Position numbers and translations under genes: made by a program
Notes under the pieces: generated by a model
Databases searched by the model: none
What the model was told of the DNA's origin: nothing
Seen by the model: the letters and a program-made list of their open reading frames with translations, nothing else
NCBI RefSeq assembly: GCF_037392515.1
Contig: NC_090290.1
Location: forward strand, 57,238,753 to 57,302,752
DNA: 64,000 nt
Origin: Haliotis asinina
Lineage: Eukaryota; Mollusca; Gastropoda; Lepetellida; Haliotidae
Direction: 5' to 3'
In this document: positions 26,424 through 38,407 of the stretch, one piece after another
How the letters are laid out: each line of letters begins with the position of its first letter
Position numbering within the stretch: the stretch's first letter is position 1

Positions 26424-27232
26424 CTGCGACAATACAACAGCATCAAACATAATGGGTTTAGATCTAATCTGTACCATCAGCTATGAATCAGCTATGCGAA
26501 TCCCGATTCCGTAATGTTAAGAACACACGATGTCGTGTTTTGGCTAAAGAGGAATCACCCAAAAAGGAAGCCAAAACACGTCACTGTCAGGGAGACACTT
26601 GAGGTAATGTACCATATTATATTTTGTCTGTCGTTTAACGTTTCACTTCAGGGACAGTAGTATGAGGTGTGGACCAGACAATACAGCGATTCTCATATCT
26701 CCTGACTACATCTTGTTGGACGAAGACAGGAAATTGTTTTACAAAAGTTAGGTACAATGCGTCCAGGACAAGTTCAAGGAAACGACACTTCGAGGCACAC
26801 TGTACGCAGGTGTTAGAAATATTCCAGCTGTATTGGAGCAGAGTAACACCAGATACATCCATGAAACATGTTGGGAATCAAACTCTAGCCTTTAGCGTGA
26901 CTAGCAACAGCTTTTACTACCATACATCGCAGAAATATGTAATATGTAAGTTGTAATACAATAATTAATTGCTATAAAAACTCAGTTGCAAGAAATGATT
27001 ACACATTTTCTGGAGTAAATACCAACGCTGCTAATACTACGTGCCATTATGAAAGTGAATTGTCTTGAGATTAAAGTACTGCACTAGAACATAAACACTC
27101 ATTAGAAACTAACTATGCTTATCTAATTTCAGCGAGTTGAGCATGTACTAGTTGCCTGAATATGTGCCAAATATAAATGTCATATAAAAATGATATTGCA
27201 GCCGACATTTGTAAATAAATTCAAAATATTAC

Positions 27233-27391
27233 CATTCATTTTTAAAATCCCGGATACATCTCCTTTTGGTTCGTACTCGATGCCACCCAGAGGATAACAC
27301 ACAGCATCTCCGCTCGGTATGTCAATAGGGGACTGATTTGACCCATTGCAGCAGTGGGTGTCCTTGTCCAGATCGTACCGGTGGAAAGGAT
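27233..27391 (-). pseudogene. Carbonic anhydrase copy A, exon 2
   Basis: 159 bases, acceptor …TTGCAG and donor GTAATA, phase 1 at both ends. Reads DPFHRYDLDKDTHCCNGSNQ then SPIDI, the conserved Gln-Ser-Pro-Ile start of the alpha-carbonic anhydrase fold, as in copy B. Confidence 0.88.
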
Positions 27392-27439
27392 CTGCAACAC
27401 AATATCCATCATTTCAGTTCACGTTAAGCGTACTGTAGA

Positions 27440-27675
27440 TCACTGATTGACTCATTATTGTTTACGCCGCACTCACCAATATTCCAGCGATCTGTAAATA
27501 ATCTAATGTGGACCAGACAATCCAGTGATGAAGAGCAGGAGCATCGGTCTAGGCAATTAGGATACGATGAAATGTGTCAACCAGGTCAGCGAGTCTGACA
27601 TCCCAACCCGTTAGTCGTGCACAGGTTAATGAAGACCAATTCTATCCCGGATCTTCAAGGTTAGTGTGGGAGAAT
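27440..27675 (-). repeat. SINE copy in intron 1 of carbonic anhydrase A
   Basis: Tail-first on the plus strand: 'tttacgccgcactcaccaat', 'attccagcgatctgtaaata', 'tggaccagacaatccagtga', 'atgtgtcaaccaggtcagcg', 'cccgttagtcg', 'cccggatcttcaagg'. Diverged copy of the abalone-type SINE. Confidence 0.8.
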
Positions 27676-28366
27676 TTGATGCGTTTCTTGAATGTTTCCG
27701 GATTTGGTGAAACCAACGAGTACTGAACAAGCAAGAAAGCTAATCAGGGCGAGCTGATTTTCGATGTCAAGATCATTAATTTCAAGGACGCCTTAGACAC
27801 GCAGCTGTACACGGCGAATCTGTGCAGTGCAGGTGTCGTTGTCCTAACGCTAAGGTGTTTGTAACTCCCACAGTATAACAGACTGTTACACCTGTCGTGG
27901 CGCCATAGCTGCTTTGTACAACGGTTCCCAGGTCCTTAAATGTTTCAATCCATTGGATGAAAGAGAGCTATGACCTGGGATAATCATAACGCCCATTCGT
28001 TATAATCTGACCCACGACAGTCTAAAACAGTGATGTGGAAGATACCCGTGGACCACTCGTTCCCCCTTCAAATCGATAGTGCTTGAAGGAAGAAATTGGG
28101 ATCAATAGTTAATTTCAATGATAAGTCTTTGAATGGCATTATTTTTAAAGTCGCACACATACGCAAGAGAGGTTTTATGGATGTCAGCTAGGAAATTCTT
28201 TACTATGAGAAAAACAAGGTTACGGAGTATGCCCCTAGTCATTCAGTCCGCAACGTTGTGTTCCATGTAATAAAGAAGTTGACATCGATAATGACTCTTT
28301 TCCTGCAGAAAATGGGGAGTGATGGATGTGCAAGTATCACTAACTGGCGGTATCCAACAGTTCATT

Positions 28367-28565
28367 ATGAGTGAGTGAGCTAAATTTTTACCTGCACTCA
28401 GCAATATTCCAGCTATATGGTGGCGGTCTGCAAATAATCGAGTCTGGACCAGACAATCACTGATCAGCGGCATGAGCCCATCTGCACAACTGGGAATCTA
28501 TGACATGTGTCAACAAGGTCAGTCAACTTGACCACCCGCCTCTTACGCCAAGCATTTTCGCTTGA
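28367..28565 (-). repeat. SINE copy in intron 1 of carbonic anhydrase A
   Basis: Starts with the tail 'gagtgagtgagctaaatttt', then 'gcactcagcaatattccagc', 'aataatcgagtctggaccag', 'gacatgtgtcaacaaggtca' and ends near 'cctcttacgccaagc'. Same family and strand as the copies at 27.4, 37.4, 40.7 and 51.9 kb. Confidence 0.85.
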
Positions 28566-29556
28566 TCCAGTTCATTACGAATAATAATTGATTCGTATAG
28601 AGCTTAATATCCAGGTCATTAGCAGCTCAGTGGCGCTTTACAGAGGGATCATAAAATCATTCATTCCACAACACTGGGGCTGTAACTTTAAAATACAGCA
28701 CATCTCCCCCATATTGGTGGTGGTTCTGGAGACTGGAAGATCGTTCCAAAAGCACTGTTGGATCGGAGAATTCTATGTGAAGCTTTCAATGAAATAAGAG
28801 GTCTTAGATACTCAGGACCACTGGGATCTTTCAGGACGGAATATGTGAGAGAAAACATCATCTGACTCGTTGTACAGAAAGCCAGTGTCGCTCAAGAAGG
28901 ATTGATGTGATTTTACACTGCTTCCAGGAATCAGTGACGAGACGAGCAGATCAAGAAGGAATGTTATTTTACTTGTTTGCACAAGAGGTTTCAGACAATC
29001 CAAAGTCCGATGTTTCTTGATGTTGCTGATATTGTCGAGACAGGGTGACACAGAACGACAGAAGGTGCGATACGGATTGTTGTTCAGACAGGAGGAGTGT
29101 TAGTTATATATAATTCCAACTTGCCCAGCACTATACCGGCAGATCCATTTACAGTAGAAAACATCTTTCCACCAAGATATCATAGAGTGTCGAATGCGCT
29201 CTGCTCAAAAGCTGCTTGGTGGGGGTTGTTGCCTTAATAAAGTTTGTAAAAGGTTAGTGGTAGATTTGTGTAGGACCTTTCAAAATATGACCTGTCAGGC
29301 ACAAAAATGAATATCTGGTGCAAATGCTTATTTTCAAGAATGAAAACATGATGCAGTATGTCTTTTTTTCCTTCAAGCGAATATTTGCCTTTGCATGGTC
29401 CTTTTCGCGAACACTAAATTTCGTCAGCATGAGTGATTCCTCAACGTTTGAAATGGTCGACGTCGTCAAATGATAAAAGTGGATATTTCTGAGACTTTTA
29501 GACATTTAAATAGCTTCTTCTTGGAGAAAATAAGTACAATGCTTCAATCAGCTTAC
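28566..29556. other. Rest of carbonic anhydrase A intron 1; nothing recognised
   Basis: Short open frames on both strands without recognisable protein features, and no clear repeat. Confidence 0.45.
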
Positions 29557-29663
29557 CATCGTGGGAACCTGCGTGGTAGTGGGAATGGGATGGGACACAG
29601 GGTGTCTTTCGCAGTTGCGTAGACGCTGGCTGCAACGACAACTACAGCAATCGGAATCAGCAT
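29557..29663 (-). pseudogene. Carbonic anhydrase copy A, exon 1 (signal peptide), 14 bases short
   Basis: ATG at 29663, same start and hydrophobic leader as copy B. Donor GTAAGC at 29556. 107 bases against 121 in B, giving an exon-end phase that does not fit exon 2. A TATA-like 'tatttatag' (minus strand) lies about 45-55 bases upstream (29708-29716). Confidence 0.85.
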
Positions 29664-29707
29664 CTTTACCAGTCACTGTGTGATTGAATAACATGGTGCC
29701 AAGAAAC

Positions 29708-29716
29708 CTATAAATA
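29708..29716 (-). promoter_or_regulatory. TATA-like box of carbonic anhydrase copy A
   Basis: Minus-strand TATTTATAG about 45 bases before the ATG; position parallels the clear TATA box of copy B. Weak match. Confidence 0.35.
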
Positions 29717-30038
29717 CAGCGGGCTGTCTGAAACTAACACCGGACCTGCAGCAGGTGGGTCCAATATAGACTTATCGCAGATGAAAAACATAAGGTACTT
29801 ATAAACTGTTAACTTTATATCTACAGCAGTGCAAACTTTACATATATTATAACTGGGGAAAAATGTGTGTAACATCTGTCCACTTTCTCTAAGGCTTTGT
29901 GTATTCACAACTCTTGGCCTTGGCCTCTGTACTTAACTGAGAAAATGGAGAAGAGAAAACGAGAAAGTACAGTTCCCAAATATGACATATCATCTTCGAA
30001 ATCACTTTGTTCACAGCAGTTTAGATTGTATCTAAAGC

Positions 30039-30527
30039 TTGACTAAACAGGACAATCGTCACAGCTTGAACGTAAGTACTCTACCTTGCGAGTTTGTCAT
30101 TTCCTCAAGGTTGTTAAGATCCGGAGACGTAGAATTAAACCCTGGGCCCTCCAGTAGAGAACTAGAGGAGATGAAAGCAGAAATCATTAAACAGATAAGA
30201 GATTCGGAGGCTAGATTGTCAAATGATGTCATCTCGGTAAAGGAGGACATAAAATCACTGAAAATAGAGATATCGGACATACGGAATGACCTTTTGGTAA
30301 ACAAGCAGGAGCAGGGAGTATTGAGGCTTGATATAGATTCTATCAATGAAAAGGCAGATAAAATAGAAAAACAAGTGACAAAGTTCGAGGATAGACTAGA
30401 GGATCAAGAGAGACGAAACCGTAGAAACAATATGATTCTATATGGTATACCCGACAGCAGGAACGAAACCTACACAGAGAGCAAAAAGAGCACGGGAGAC
30501 AAAGAACCTACCCCATCTAGTCCCTAG
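30039..30527 (+). pseudogene. CR1/L2-like ORF1 with N-terminal 2A-like sequence, probably truncated
   Basis: Residues 29-37 read GDVELNPGP, an exact fit to the D-x-E-x-N-P-G-P consensus of 2A ribosome-skipping peptides; separation would fall between Gly36 and Pro37 (codon 30147). The next 100 residues (about 40-140) form a strong heptad-type coiled coil (EEMKAEIIKQIRDSEARL..., ...IEKQVTKFEDRLEDQERRNR), followed by 'NNMILYGIP', typical of ORF1 proteins of CR1/L2/L1 type that trimerise and bind RNA. The frame stops at 30527, shorter than usual; sequence up to 30985 looks like broken continuation. 2A at the ORF1 start has been described for non-LTR elements, e.g. of sea urchin and trypanosomes; activity here is inferred from the motif only. 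Confidence 0.85.
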
Positions 30528-30984
30528 AGATGTAGAATGAGCCAACAGGTTATCGTCTTACGACCCCAACAAGACAAGGCATATCATTGTCAGAATGTGT
30601 CATTGGGAAGATGAATGGCACTCCGTCAAGCTGAGAACCGTCTTAAAGGAGCGAGGTAATGGAATTGCGAACGATTTGACGAAATCCCAGGGAAGTGAGC
30701 TCAGCAGGCTTCGAACCGAGCACCCGGAAACCAGATACCTCGCAAAGTGTCGACCCATCCGAGGATCGAGGACAAAATCGTGCCCAAGGTAGGTCGCGAC
30801 CACCAAGGTTTACCTCCCGCGCTGGGAACCGGGGCCAGGCGCTAAAGGGGTGTGACACGGGCCGACCTAACGTGCAATCTAGGGCGCAATGTAATGTGTG
30901 TTCCCTGGTGTGTGATTGTAGGACACTTTAAGGGGATGAGAAAGCCACTGTAAACAACGCCAACGACTATAGTACGAGGATAAA

Positions 30985-31756
30985 ATTCATACTCTGGAAC
31001 ATTTCGGGTATTGTGCCGAAATTTCAAGACATCGATTTTGATAACTTTATCAAATCATTTGATATTATTGGTTTAACAGAGACTTGGAGTAATGATCAGT
31101 GTGCAAAAGATCTATTTACAGATTTTAATTGTTTGAATAGAGATGGCGATAAGATAGCCTCAACTGTGAGACTCTCAGGAGGTATAACTGTAATGCTAAG
31201 AAATACACTAACTAAATACATCAAAATTACTTAGTTCACAGAAAATGCAGTTTTTATATTATTTGAGAAGTCATTGTTTGACATCGACAGAGATCTTTTA
31301 TATAGCTGTGTATATATACAACCAGAGGGATCCTCGTGTTATGAGAAACTTAGTGGACATTGTGAAAATGGTATCTCACTTTGCCAGGAGAAACTGTTTG
31401 AGATAATGTCTGATCTACCAGATGTACACTTGCTTTGTGGGGGTGATGTTAATGCGCGGACAGCTACACTTTCCGACTTTGTTGATGATGACATAAAATA
31501 TCGTACGGAAAGTATAGATCATTCTATGCATGACTTCATATTGGATTATTTTAATCGAGAACGCTTCTCATGTGACAAAGAAGTCAACCATTTTGGCAGA
31601 TGCCTTTTAGATTTATGTAGCATTTTAAATATACATATTGTGAATGGCAGATGTGGTAAAGATTTCAAAATAGGTGATTTTACATTTATAGGTACAAATG
31701 GCACAAGCGTCATAGACTATGTCCTAGCTTCTGCAGATCTATTGACAAAGTATTAG
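30985..31756 (+). pseudogene. CR1/L2-like endonuclease domain, broken
   Basis: Two open pieces in the same domain: 31013-31234 with 'DIIGLTETW' (catalytic Glu block) and 31274-31756 with 'GGDVNART' (Asp/Asn block) and 'GTSVIDYVLAS' (Thr/Ser-x-Ile-Asp-Tyr block). The start 'ILWNISGI' is at about 30990. They are separated by stop codons, so no full enzyme is encoded. Confidence 0.8.
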
Positions 31757-31840
31757 ATTTTGCTCTACCCACTAAAGCAGAGTCTTCCCACCTCCCGTTA
31801 ACGCTAAATTCACGAGCCCATCACTCACTGGACAAAGACT

Positions 31841-34110
31841 GTGAATGGTAAATATAAGTCTAATCCTGAAGCATACAAAGTTGTTTGGAATAGCAAGATG
31901 CTGTCGCAATTCAGAAATAATTTACTAACGGATGATGTACAAGACCTATTCGATAAATCTGTTGATGTTGCATTCACTGATATAAGCCAATGTGTAGATT
32001 ATCTCGTTGAAGCGTTGTGTCTAACTGACGGATATGCCCCTGAACAGAAAAAACATAACATATGATTAGCTGGTATGATGATGAATGTAACCATTTAAAA
32101 AAAAACGGTGTAAATTTCTTAACTTCTCCCGAAAAGAAAAAACCTTGCAGTCCCTGGAGAGATACCACAAAGCTAGAAATAGATATAACACAACCTGTAA
32201 GGAAAAGAGAAAGGCATTTATGGAAAACTAAAGAAAAAAACATAGAAAATAATAATAATGATGCTAAAACATTTTGGTATGAACTTAAAACACTAAACCC
32301 TAAGAATAGTCAAAATTATAACATTGAAATCGACGAATTGCTCAAGTCATTATTCTCTACTTCTGATAACAACCCAGATGCAATTACATGTAGACAGGAC
32401 TAAGATTCCACTCATATTTCAGGTGTCACCTCCGATATACTGGATCCTCCAATAAGCAGAGATGAAATATTAAACAGTATACAACACCTAAAGTGTAATA
32501 AGTCACCAGGAATTGACTGCATCCTCCCGGAATTTTTCAAATATTCATCTGATCCTTACTTCCATATCTCGAGCTTATTTTCAACATTATTTTCGACACT
32601 GGGAATTTTCCTGTATCTTGGTCAGTTGGCATTCTTGTTCCAATCCATAAAGAGGGTGACCCTAAAGATGCTAATAATTACCGTGGAATAACTGTATTTG
32701 GTATATGTAGCAAGTCATTTACTTATATTATCAATAAAAGATTAGTTAAATGGACTTACGTTATGTATCAGATATACAAGGGTCAAGCGGGTTTCAGGGA
32801 GTTATATACAACAGATAATATATTTATACTGTATAGCCTAATACAAAGATACCTCAGCTCAAATGGTGGAACGTTCTACGCTCTATTCGTTGACTTTGCA
32901 AAGGTGTTTGATTCTTTGGGGGCTTCTGCAATCGCATGGGCTTAGTAAAATGAATAAACTGTTGAAGAGTATGTGCAAAAATGTTAAAATGTGTGTAAGG
33001 AATAAGCATGAATTATCCGAACCTTTCATTAGTGAACTAGGAGTTAGACAAGGTTGCATTTTTAGCCCTTTCCTTTTCAGGTTTTTCATTAATGAACTAG
33101 CTAGCAGTACAAATATGTCACACATGTACGAATGGGATCCAACTACGCCCAGATATAATACAACTATTTCTGCTACTCTTTCCTGATGATATTGTATTAT
33201 TCTCTAGTAATCTTTATGGTTTACAGAAACAAATAGACGAATTAGCCAATTTTTCTGACCAATATAAATTGTATGTAAACAGAGACAAAACCAAAATTAT
33301 CGTCTTTAAGAAAGGTGGTAAACCTTCTCAATTAGAAAAATGGTACTATAAAGGGAAACTACACCAAACTACCAGCGTTTATAAGTACCTTGGTCTGTAT
33401 TTCTCAAATAGTCTAAAATAGTCAAAACGCAGTCACACAAAAAAGCGTCAGTACAAGCCTTGAAAATCTTAATCGGTGTTTGTAAAAATATGAAATCTTT
33501 GAGTGATATGTCCTTTAAAACATTCTTTAAAATATTCGATATGAAGATAAGTCCAATACTCCTACTTTTATAAGCACCCAAGTGTAAGAACATTCCCTCC
33601 ACTATGAACAGATACTACCACATCACTATGACACAATCTGGCTATGTACATCTACTTAGCTACGAGACTAAGAAAAAGTATTATTACAAAAATATGGCGA
33701 CTACAACAATATGACACTATTGAAAGAGCCCATTTATATGCATGCAAAAAATGTCTTGGGGTAAAACCGAACACGTGTAATATGATGGTCTATGGGGAAT
33801 TAGGTAGATTCCCTGTTTACATACTCTTCCATCAAAGCAATAAAGTATTGGGTAAGATTATTGCATATGTCATGCCATAGGCTTCCGAAAAATGTTATCA
33901 TAGGATGAAATTGTATGACGAAAATGGGAAAAGAAATTGGGTAACTGATATTGGAGAGCTGCTGTACAAAACTGGTTATGGTTATGTGTGGTGTGATCAG
34001 AGTGTTCTTTTACACACAAATCATTTCATTTACACAAAGAATGAAAGATATGTATTTCTAATCTTGGTCGGAATCGCTCCTATCCACAAAATGCTTATAC
34101 TATAGTCATA
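31841..34110 (+). pseudogene. CR1/L2-like reverse transcriptase domain and C-terminus, broken
   Basis: Family blocks appear in order in shifting frames: 'NKSPGIDCILPEFF' (about 32500), 'ANNYRGITVF' (32670), 'QAGFRE' (32785), 'FVDFAKVFDS' (32890; motif A Asp kept), 'GVRQGCIFSPFLF' (33045), 'LFPDDIVLFS' (33180; both catalytic Asp kept), 'KYLGLYFS' (33385) and a C-terminal 'HLYACKKCLGVKPNTCN' (33730). Multiple stops and frameshifts. Confidence 0.82.
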
Positions 34111-35049
34111 TTGAAATCGGAGATACATTTTGAAGACTGTCTAGCAAAAATCGACGTAAAATAGCTACGTGTAGCCCTCTCTCGTTTCAGTTGCTCTTCC
34201 CATGGATTCCAATGAAACTGGCAGGTATACAGGTATACAAAGGGAAAAATAGTATGTCAGTTATGTAATATGAATGCGGTTGAAGATGAACTACATTTCC
34301 TTCTAATCTGTCCTGCTTATACGACTCTACGAACAAGCTACGTAAACCGTAATTTTGTAAGCACCCAAGTGTAAGAACATTACTTCAAAGAAAAAGTATT
34401 GTTACAGAGAATAACTTATAAATGACTTCTGTCTACTCATGTAAACTCTAAATGTACCACAGGCCTGTGGCCTTTTAAGTACGGAAATAAAAATTGTTCG
34501 ATTGATTGTTTGTTTCATGTTCCAAACGGCGCAGTTACCTCAACGTCAGACAACGCCCTGGCTCGATTACCCGCCATAGGGATTGAAAGAGAAGGTTGTG
34601 GTGAAAATGTAAAGTGCTGAAACGAAGATATTTTCTAACTCGTCCAGGTCTATTGTTGTTCGACTGCTAGGACAATTCACTCAGCGACTTCTTTTAGATG
34701 TTTATTAGCATCTTAGTAATGAAACGAAGATACGATTATGTATAAATCATAAGTCGGGATATGGTTTTAGATTACACAGGTGTTGTGTTGTGTGAGACAG
34801 ACAGTCCCACCTCTCTGCGGTTGAACTGGTCTGAGCATGAGGAACATCTCGCAGTTCGAGAAACTGAAATGGAAGCAACATCACAGTAACTACAGACGGT
34901 GAAGATAAACATCAACGGATGATGTACAGAAGCATCGAGGTATTTCTTTATATATTATCGAATGGTACGACAGTACTTTTCAAAGTCGGGAGGATATTTT
35001 ACCGTCAGCCATAATCACCTGTGGTATTTCCTGATGACCGACTGTGTTC

Positions 35050-36630
35050 ATTGACGTGTCTTGAATGTTCTGGAAGGTATGTACTCAAAACTAAGCTCCT
35101 GTGTTAGAAGTGTCATGTCGGAGCTTATCAGGGCATTATGCTGAGCCCCTTACTGTTTGGGTTCTCTATCAACGAATTAGTTACAGCGATGGAAGATTGA
35201 AAATGTAGGGGGATGCACCCAATACTGGTTCATTATTATACGCCGATAACGTCACAAGTCCAGCACATTATAAATATTTTAAACGACCTTCTGAACCTGT
35301 TAGTGATAAATGCAAAAGACATGTGAACAAATCCCAAATAACTGTATTTAGAAAAATGAGGTTATTTACGGCATCATAAGAAAAGATGTCGCTTGAAAAG
35401 ATCGGAGATAAAGGTTGTTCCCCATTATAAGTATTTAGGACTTGGTTCACACCAAAAGCCTTCTCACAAAAGCTACATCACTACTGGTGACAACAAGCAG
35501 AAAAAAAACCCAACTTTATACCTTCTTAAGAGTGTGTATTTTCTGTATATTTTGTTATTAATTATGTAAAAATTATTACTGGGTCACAACATCTAGTGTT
35601 TTGAATAATAATTATGATGGGTCGCATTTCACTTTAATAGATGGTCAACACTTTTAGGATTCTGGTTTTCCGGAATTTATCTGCTCCTAGTTTTCTATGT
35701 GTTTACTCCTGGGAGACTTATTCAAAGGCATTCTACAGTGTTGACGATTGTCGTATGAGACCGAACTTTCGGGAAATGACTGTATATATATAAAAAGGCT
35801 TGTTGCGGTGTTGCGACGGACACATCACTGGAGTTACATCATCGTTCTCATCTGCATCCGTCAACGCCTTATCTACATCATCTGCTGTCAGACCCATTTC
35901 TGTGTTTACATTCTGCCTAGTTGATACTCCCTCGCACTAAGACTTTGGTGAGTTTGCTATATTGTATTTTGTGACCCATTGCCTTAGATTTTGTCTCACT
36001 TGTATTGAATTTGTAATCAGTGAAATTGTGAAATTGACTTGTGACCTTGTATACCTTGCTCTCGTTGCATAATAATACATAATCTGAACGTTTATGACTT
36101 GTCTTTGTTCCGTTTTGCTGGTTCTGAAGGGGATTTTTTACATCGTTAGTCACGGTATATTCTTAACCGTAACAACGTCTATACCCTGAATTCATTCTGT
36201 CGCAGAATTCCTATAAGTGCAGTTTCTTGACTCTTTGACCACATCCCATACTGACTTATGGTTCGGAAATCTGGGGTTAGCAGACTTACTGAATTGTTGA
36301 AACAATTCAAACAAAATACTTCAAAGGGATTTTCAAATGATCAAATTCAGCTTGTAACGCCGCTGTTCTTGGGGATTGTCGACGACATTCCATACATACA
36401 ATACAAATAATGAAATGTAACACATACGAAAGTAAATTAATTATCATGGGCACAGAAGATTGGCAACACAGACTTATAAATTCTTAACCGTAACAAAATT
36501 GGGGGCTTCTAGTGTTATATCGGCCTGATCTTTCTAAACGTATTTCATGGGTGCCATTCGTAAATGACATTTTGTATAAATTAGGATTTCAGATCGCATT
36601 GCAATCGCAATGGGAATGGATGTAGTGACG
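35050..36630 (+). pseudogene. Second CR1/L2-like reverse transcriptase fragment, interrupted
   Basis: 35070-35510 reads as a broken reverse transcriptase ('LSPLLFGFSINELV', 'YADNVTS', 'KSQITVFRKM'), and 36235-36625 as its C-terminal part ('PILTYGSEIWG', 'WVPFVNDILYKLGF'). The LTR-like repeat at 35511-36173 splits it. It is diverged from the element at 30.0-34.5 kb but of the same type. Confidence 0.7.
35511..36173 (+). repeat. LTR-like dispersed repeat, copy 2
   Basis: Plus-strand partner of 17264-17888. Starts near 'taagagtgtgtattttctg', contains a strong TATA motif TATATATATAAAAAGG (35783-35797) followed by 'cttgttgcggtgttgcgacg', and ends 'ttcttaaccgtaaca'. It sits inside a retrotransposon fragment, so it inserted later. 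A further 16-base match to its end ('ttcttaaccgtaacaa') occurs at about 36481. Confidence 0.5.
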
Positions 36631-36639
36631 ACCAGACAC

Positions 36640-37414
36640 TGATTACAGGTTATGAGATCTGTTCTTTATTGACAGACATCCTGAAACACATGTTTAGAGA
36701 GTAAATACTAAGTTCAGGATATACATACAAACGTATATAGGTATATGCAATCATTGCATCTCTCATGTCATTGCTAACATATAAGGAATAAATCTAATCA
36801 AATCATTGTGAACAGATGCACATTACATAATGTTGTTGTTACAATACTTACATTGCCATTGCCGCGGTCACCAAGAACGATACCTCTTTGCTACTGTAGG
36901 CCTAGGAAGGTTTCAAATATGTAGTACCAACGCACAGATTATGATGAGCGTGTTAGCACGAGACAAAATCAGTCAATTATATCAGTAGCATAATAATTTT
37001 ATGCATATAACACAATAATAACATTCATACCACGTGTGTGACGCTGGGGTGTCGAAGAGCCATGTCTCCACAGGCAATATAAGGCTTCTACAAGGAATAT
37101 CTCATTACGCTAAATACGCATATGTTACAAACTGTTCCGTTATTTGGATAGAAGCAAAAATTTCCTGATATGATTTTGAACATCCAGCAAATACACCTAT
37201 CAGAACATAAGCAAGACATCCTCGATACCGAGAGGCACGGATAATGCTAGCGGTTCAAAATGAGAACCAAAAATGGTTTCACATTAGTAAACTATCTCTG
37301 TGTGCAGAGAAATATTCCAGTAAGTGTAGACTACGGTGTGTATATTTAAGTAGGATATGCTCATCTTTGGCTATCGTCACATTCTGATACACATTGACAA
37401 GCACACGCTTATGT
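36640..37414. other. No recognisable gene
   Basis: AT-rich sequence without supported coding regions or identified repeats. Confidence 0.45.
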
Positions 37415-37680
37415 GTGAGTGAGTGACTGACTTAGGTTTACGCTGCACACAACCATTATTCCAGCTATGTGGGGGCGGTCTGGACCACCCAATCCAGTGA
37501 TCAAGAGCAGGAACATTGATCTACGCAACTGGGAACCGATGACATGTCATCCACGTCGGCGTGCCAGACCACCCGATCCCGTTAGTCCCATCTTTACGAC
37601 AACCAAAGTTGCCTTTTGTATCAAGCATTGCTGTGGGTTGCTGAAGACCATTTCTGCCCCAGATTTTCACGGGTCTAACA
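37415..37680 (-). repeat. SINE copy
   Basis: Tail 'gtgtgagtgagtgactgact' then 'tttacgctgcacacaacc', 'attattccagctatgtggg', 'caatccagtgatcaagagca', 'ctgggaaccgatgacatgtc', 'cacccgatcccgttagtc' and 'gattttcacgggt'. Fairly complete copy of the abalone-type SINE; lacks the 'aataatcgagtctggaccag' segment. Confidence 0.85.
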
Positions 37681-38405
37681 CGCTTATGACATCATTTGTT
37701 AGATCACATGTTTCTATGGGTTCCTTATCAGGTGAATGCTTGACTTGTCTCTGTGTGTTTCTTGGTGACGGAAAATTCACAAATTTCTCAATCCCCGATA
37801 TTCCTTACAAGTCCTTACGTTGTAGCGATACAAAGAGGCTCACGTTTTAGCGGGCGTATTATCTTTTTCTACAAGGCTACGTGTTATTACTGCGGCTGAT
37901 ATTTATTTTCAACCCCGTTAAAAAATAGAATAGAAAACACGCACGTCTTCATTGCTCGTGACAGTTTTTTATTTGAATTGATCACATGACTATACATGGG
38001 ACCTATATATGTGTTTACGCGGCACTAACGGTAAACCATTTTGTTAACAGATGTTAAACATTTACTAAATTATTGTGGTTTTACTGACGTATTTCTGTCA
38101 CAAAAGATTACCTGTCCAAAGTACCTTTTGTTCTGTTTTGACCACACAGAAATACTTTTATGATATAAATCTCAGAAAATTCCTTGTGTCATTATACAGA
38201 TTTAGATGCCCTTCACATGATCGTGATGGGCAGATATTATGTAATTCCAAGAGAAAAGAGATTTTGCAAATTTCCAACATAAAATGTAATCGAAGGTGAG
38301 TTTCACTATAAGCTGGTATGTCTTTACGGTTCTGATCTAAGGACAAATTATCTACCACAATATCATCATTGATATCCTACCATGTTTAAATTTAATTGTT
38401 AATGA
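37681..38405. other. No recognisable gene
   Basis: Short unsupported open frames only; nothing recognised. Confidence 0.45.
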
Positions 38406-38407
38406 AC

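Larger units (their letters stand above)
25777..29663 (-). pseudogene. Alpha-carbonic anhydrase pseudogene, copy A
   Basis: Four exons align one-to-one with copy B (39004-42711), same strand, about 13 kb away: exon 1 29663-29557, exon 2 27391-27233, exon 3 26423-26276, exon 4 from 25818. Family role: hydration of CO2 at a zinc ion held by three His. Exon 2 is intact (SPIDI motif, phase 1 both ends). Exon 1 is 14 bases shorter than in B and ends in the wrong phase (2 instead of 1), although its last codons in the alternative frame (HSHYHAGSHDG) still resemble B. Exon 3 has two extra bases (148 against 146), breaking the frame before the HFHxPSEH zinc motif. Exon 4 is cut off by a LINE. Three independent lesions make this a pseudogene. 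A hydrophobic signal-peptide start (MLIPIAVVVVAASVYA) is retained. Confidence 0.9.
29960..34510 (+). mobile_element. CR1/L2-like non-LTR retrotransposon, decayed
   Basis: Plus-strand order: ORF1 with 2A-like start and coiled coil (30039-30527), endonuclease (about 30985-31756), reverse transcriptase (about 31841-33880), a C-terminal tail with a Cys/His motif (CQLCNMN...ELHFLLICPAY, about 34250-34320) and a 3' end with 'ggcctgtggccttttaagta' and a (ATTG/GATT)-type tail near 34490-34510. Lack of RNase H, the coiled-coil ORF1 and this tail fit CR1/L2 relatives. Many stops and frameshifts make it dead. A 25-base stretch 'aagcacccaagtgtaagaac...' occurs both at about 33572 and 34354, suggesting an internal rearrangement. 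The 5' limit is uncertain. Confidence 0.82.

Noticed and set aside
26635..26956. Open frames in the intron between exons 2 and 3 of carbonic anhydrase A
   Set aside because: Overlapping frames on both strands with no recognisable features, lying inside a well-supported intron.
30120..30149. Reading the 2A motif as evidence of an inserted RNA virus
   Set aside because: It is directly followed by a LINE-type coiled-coil ORF1 and then endonuclease and reverse transcriptase, so it belongs to the retrotransposon.
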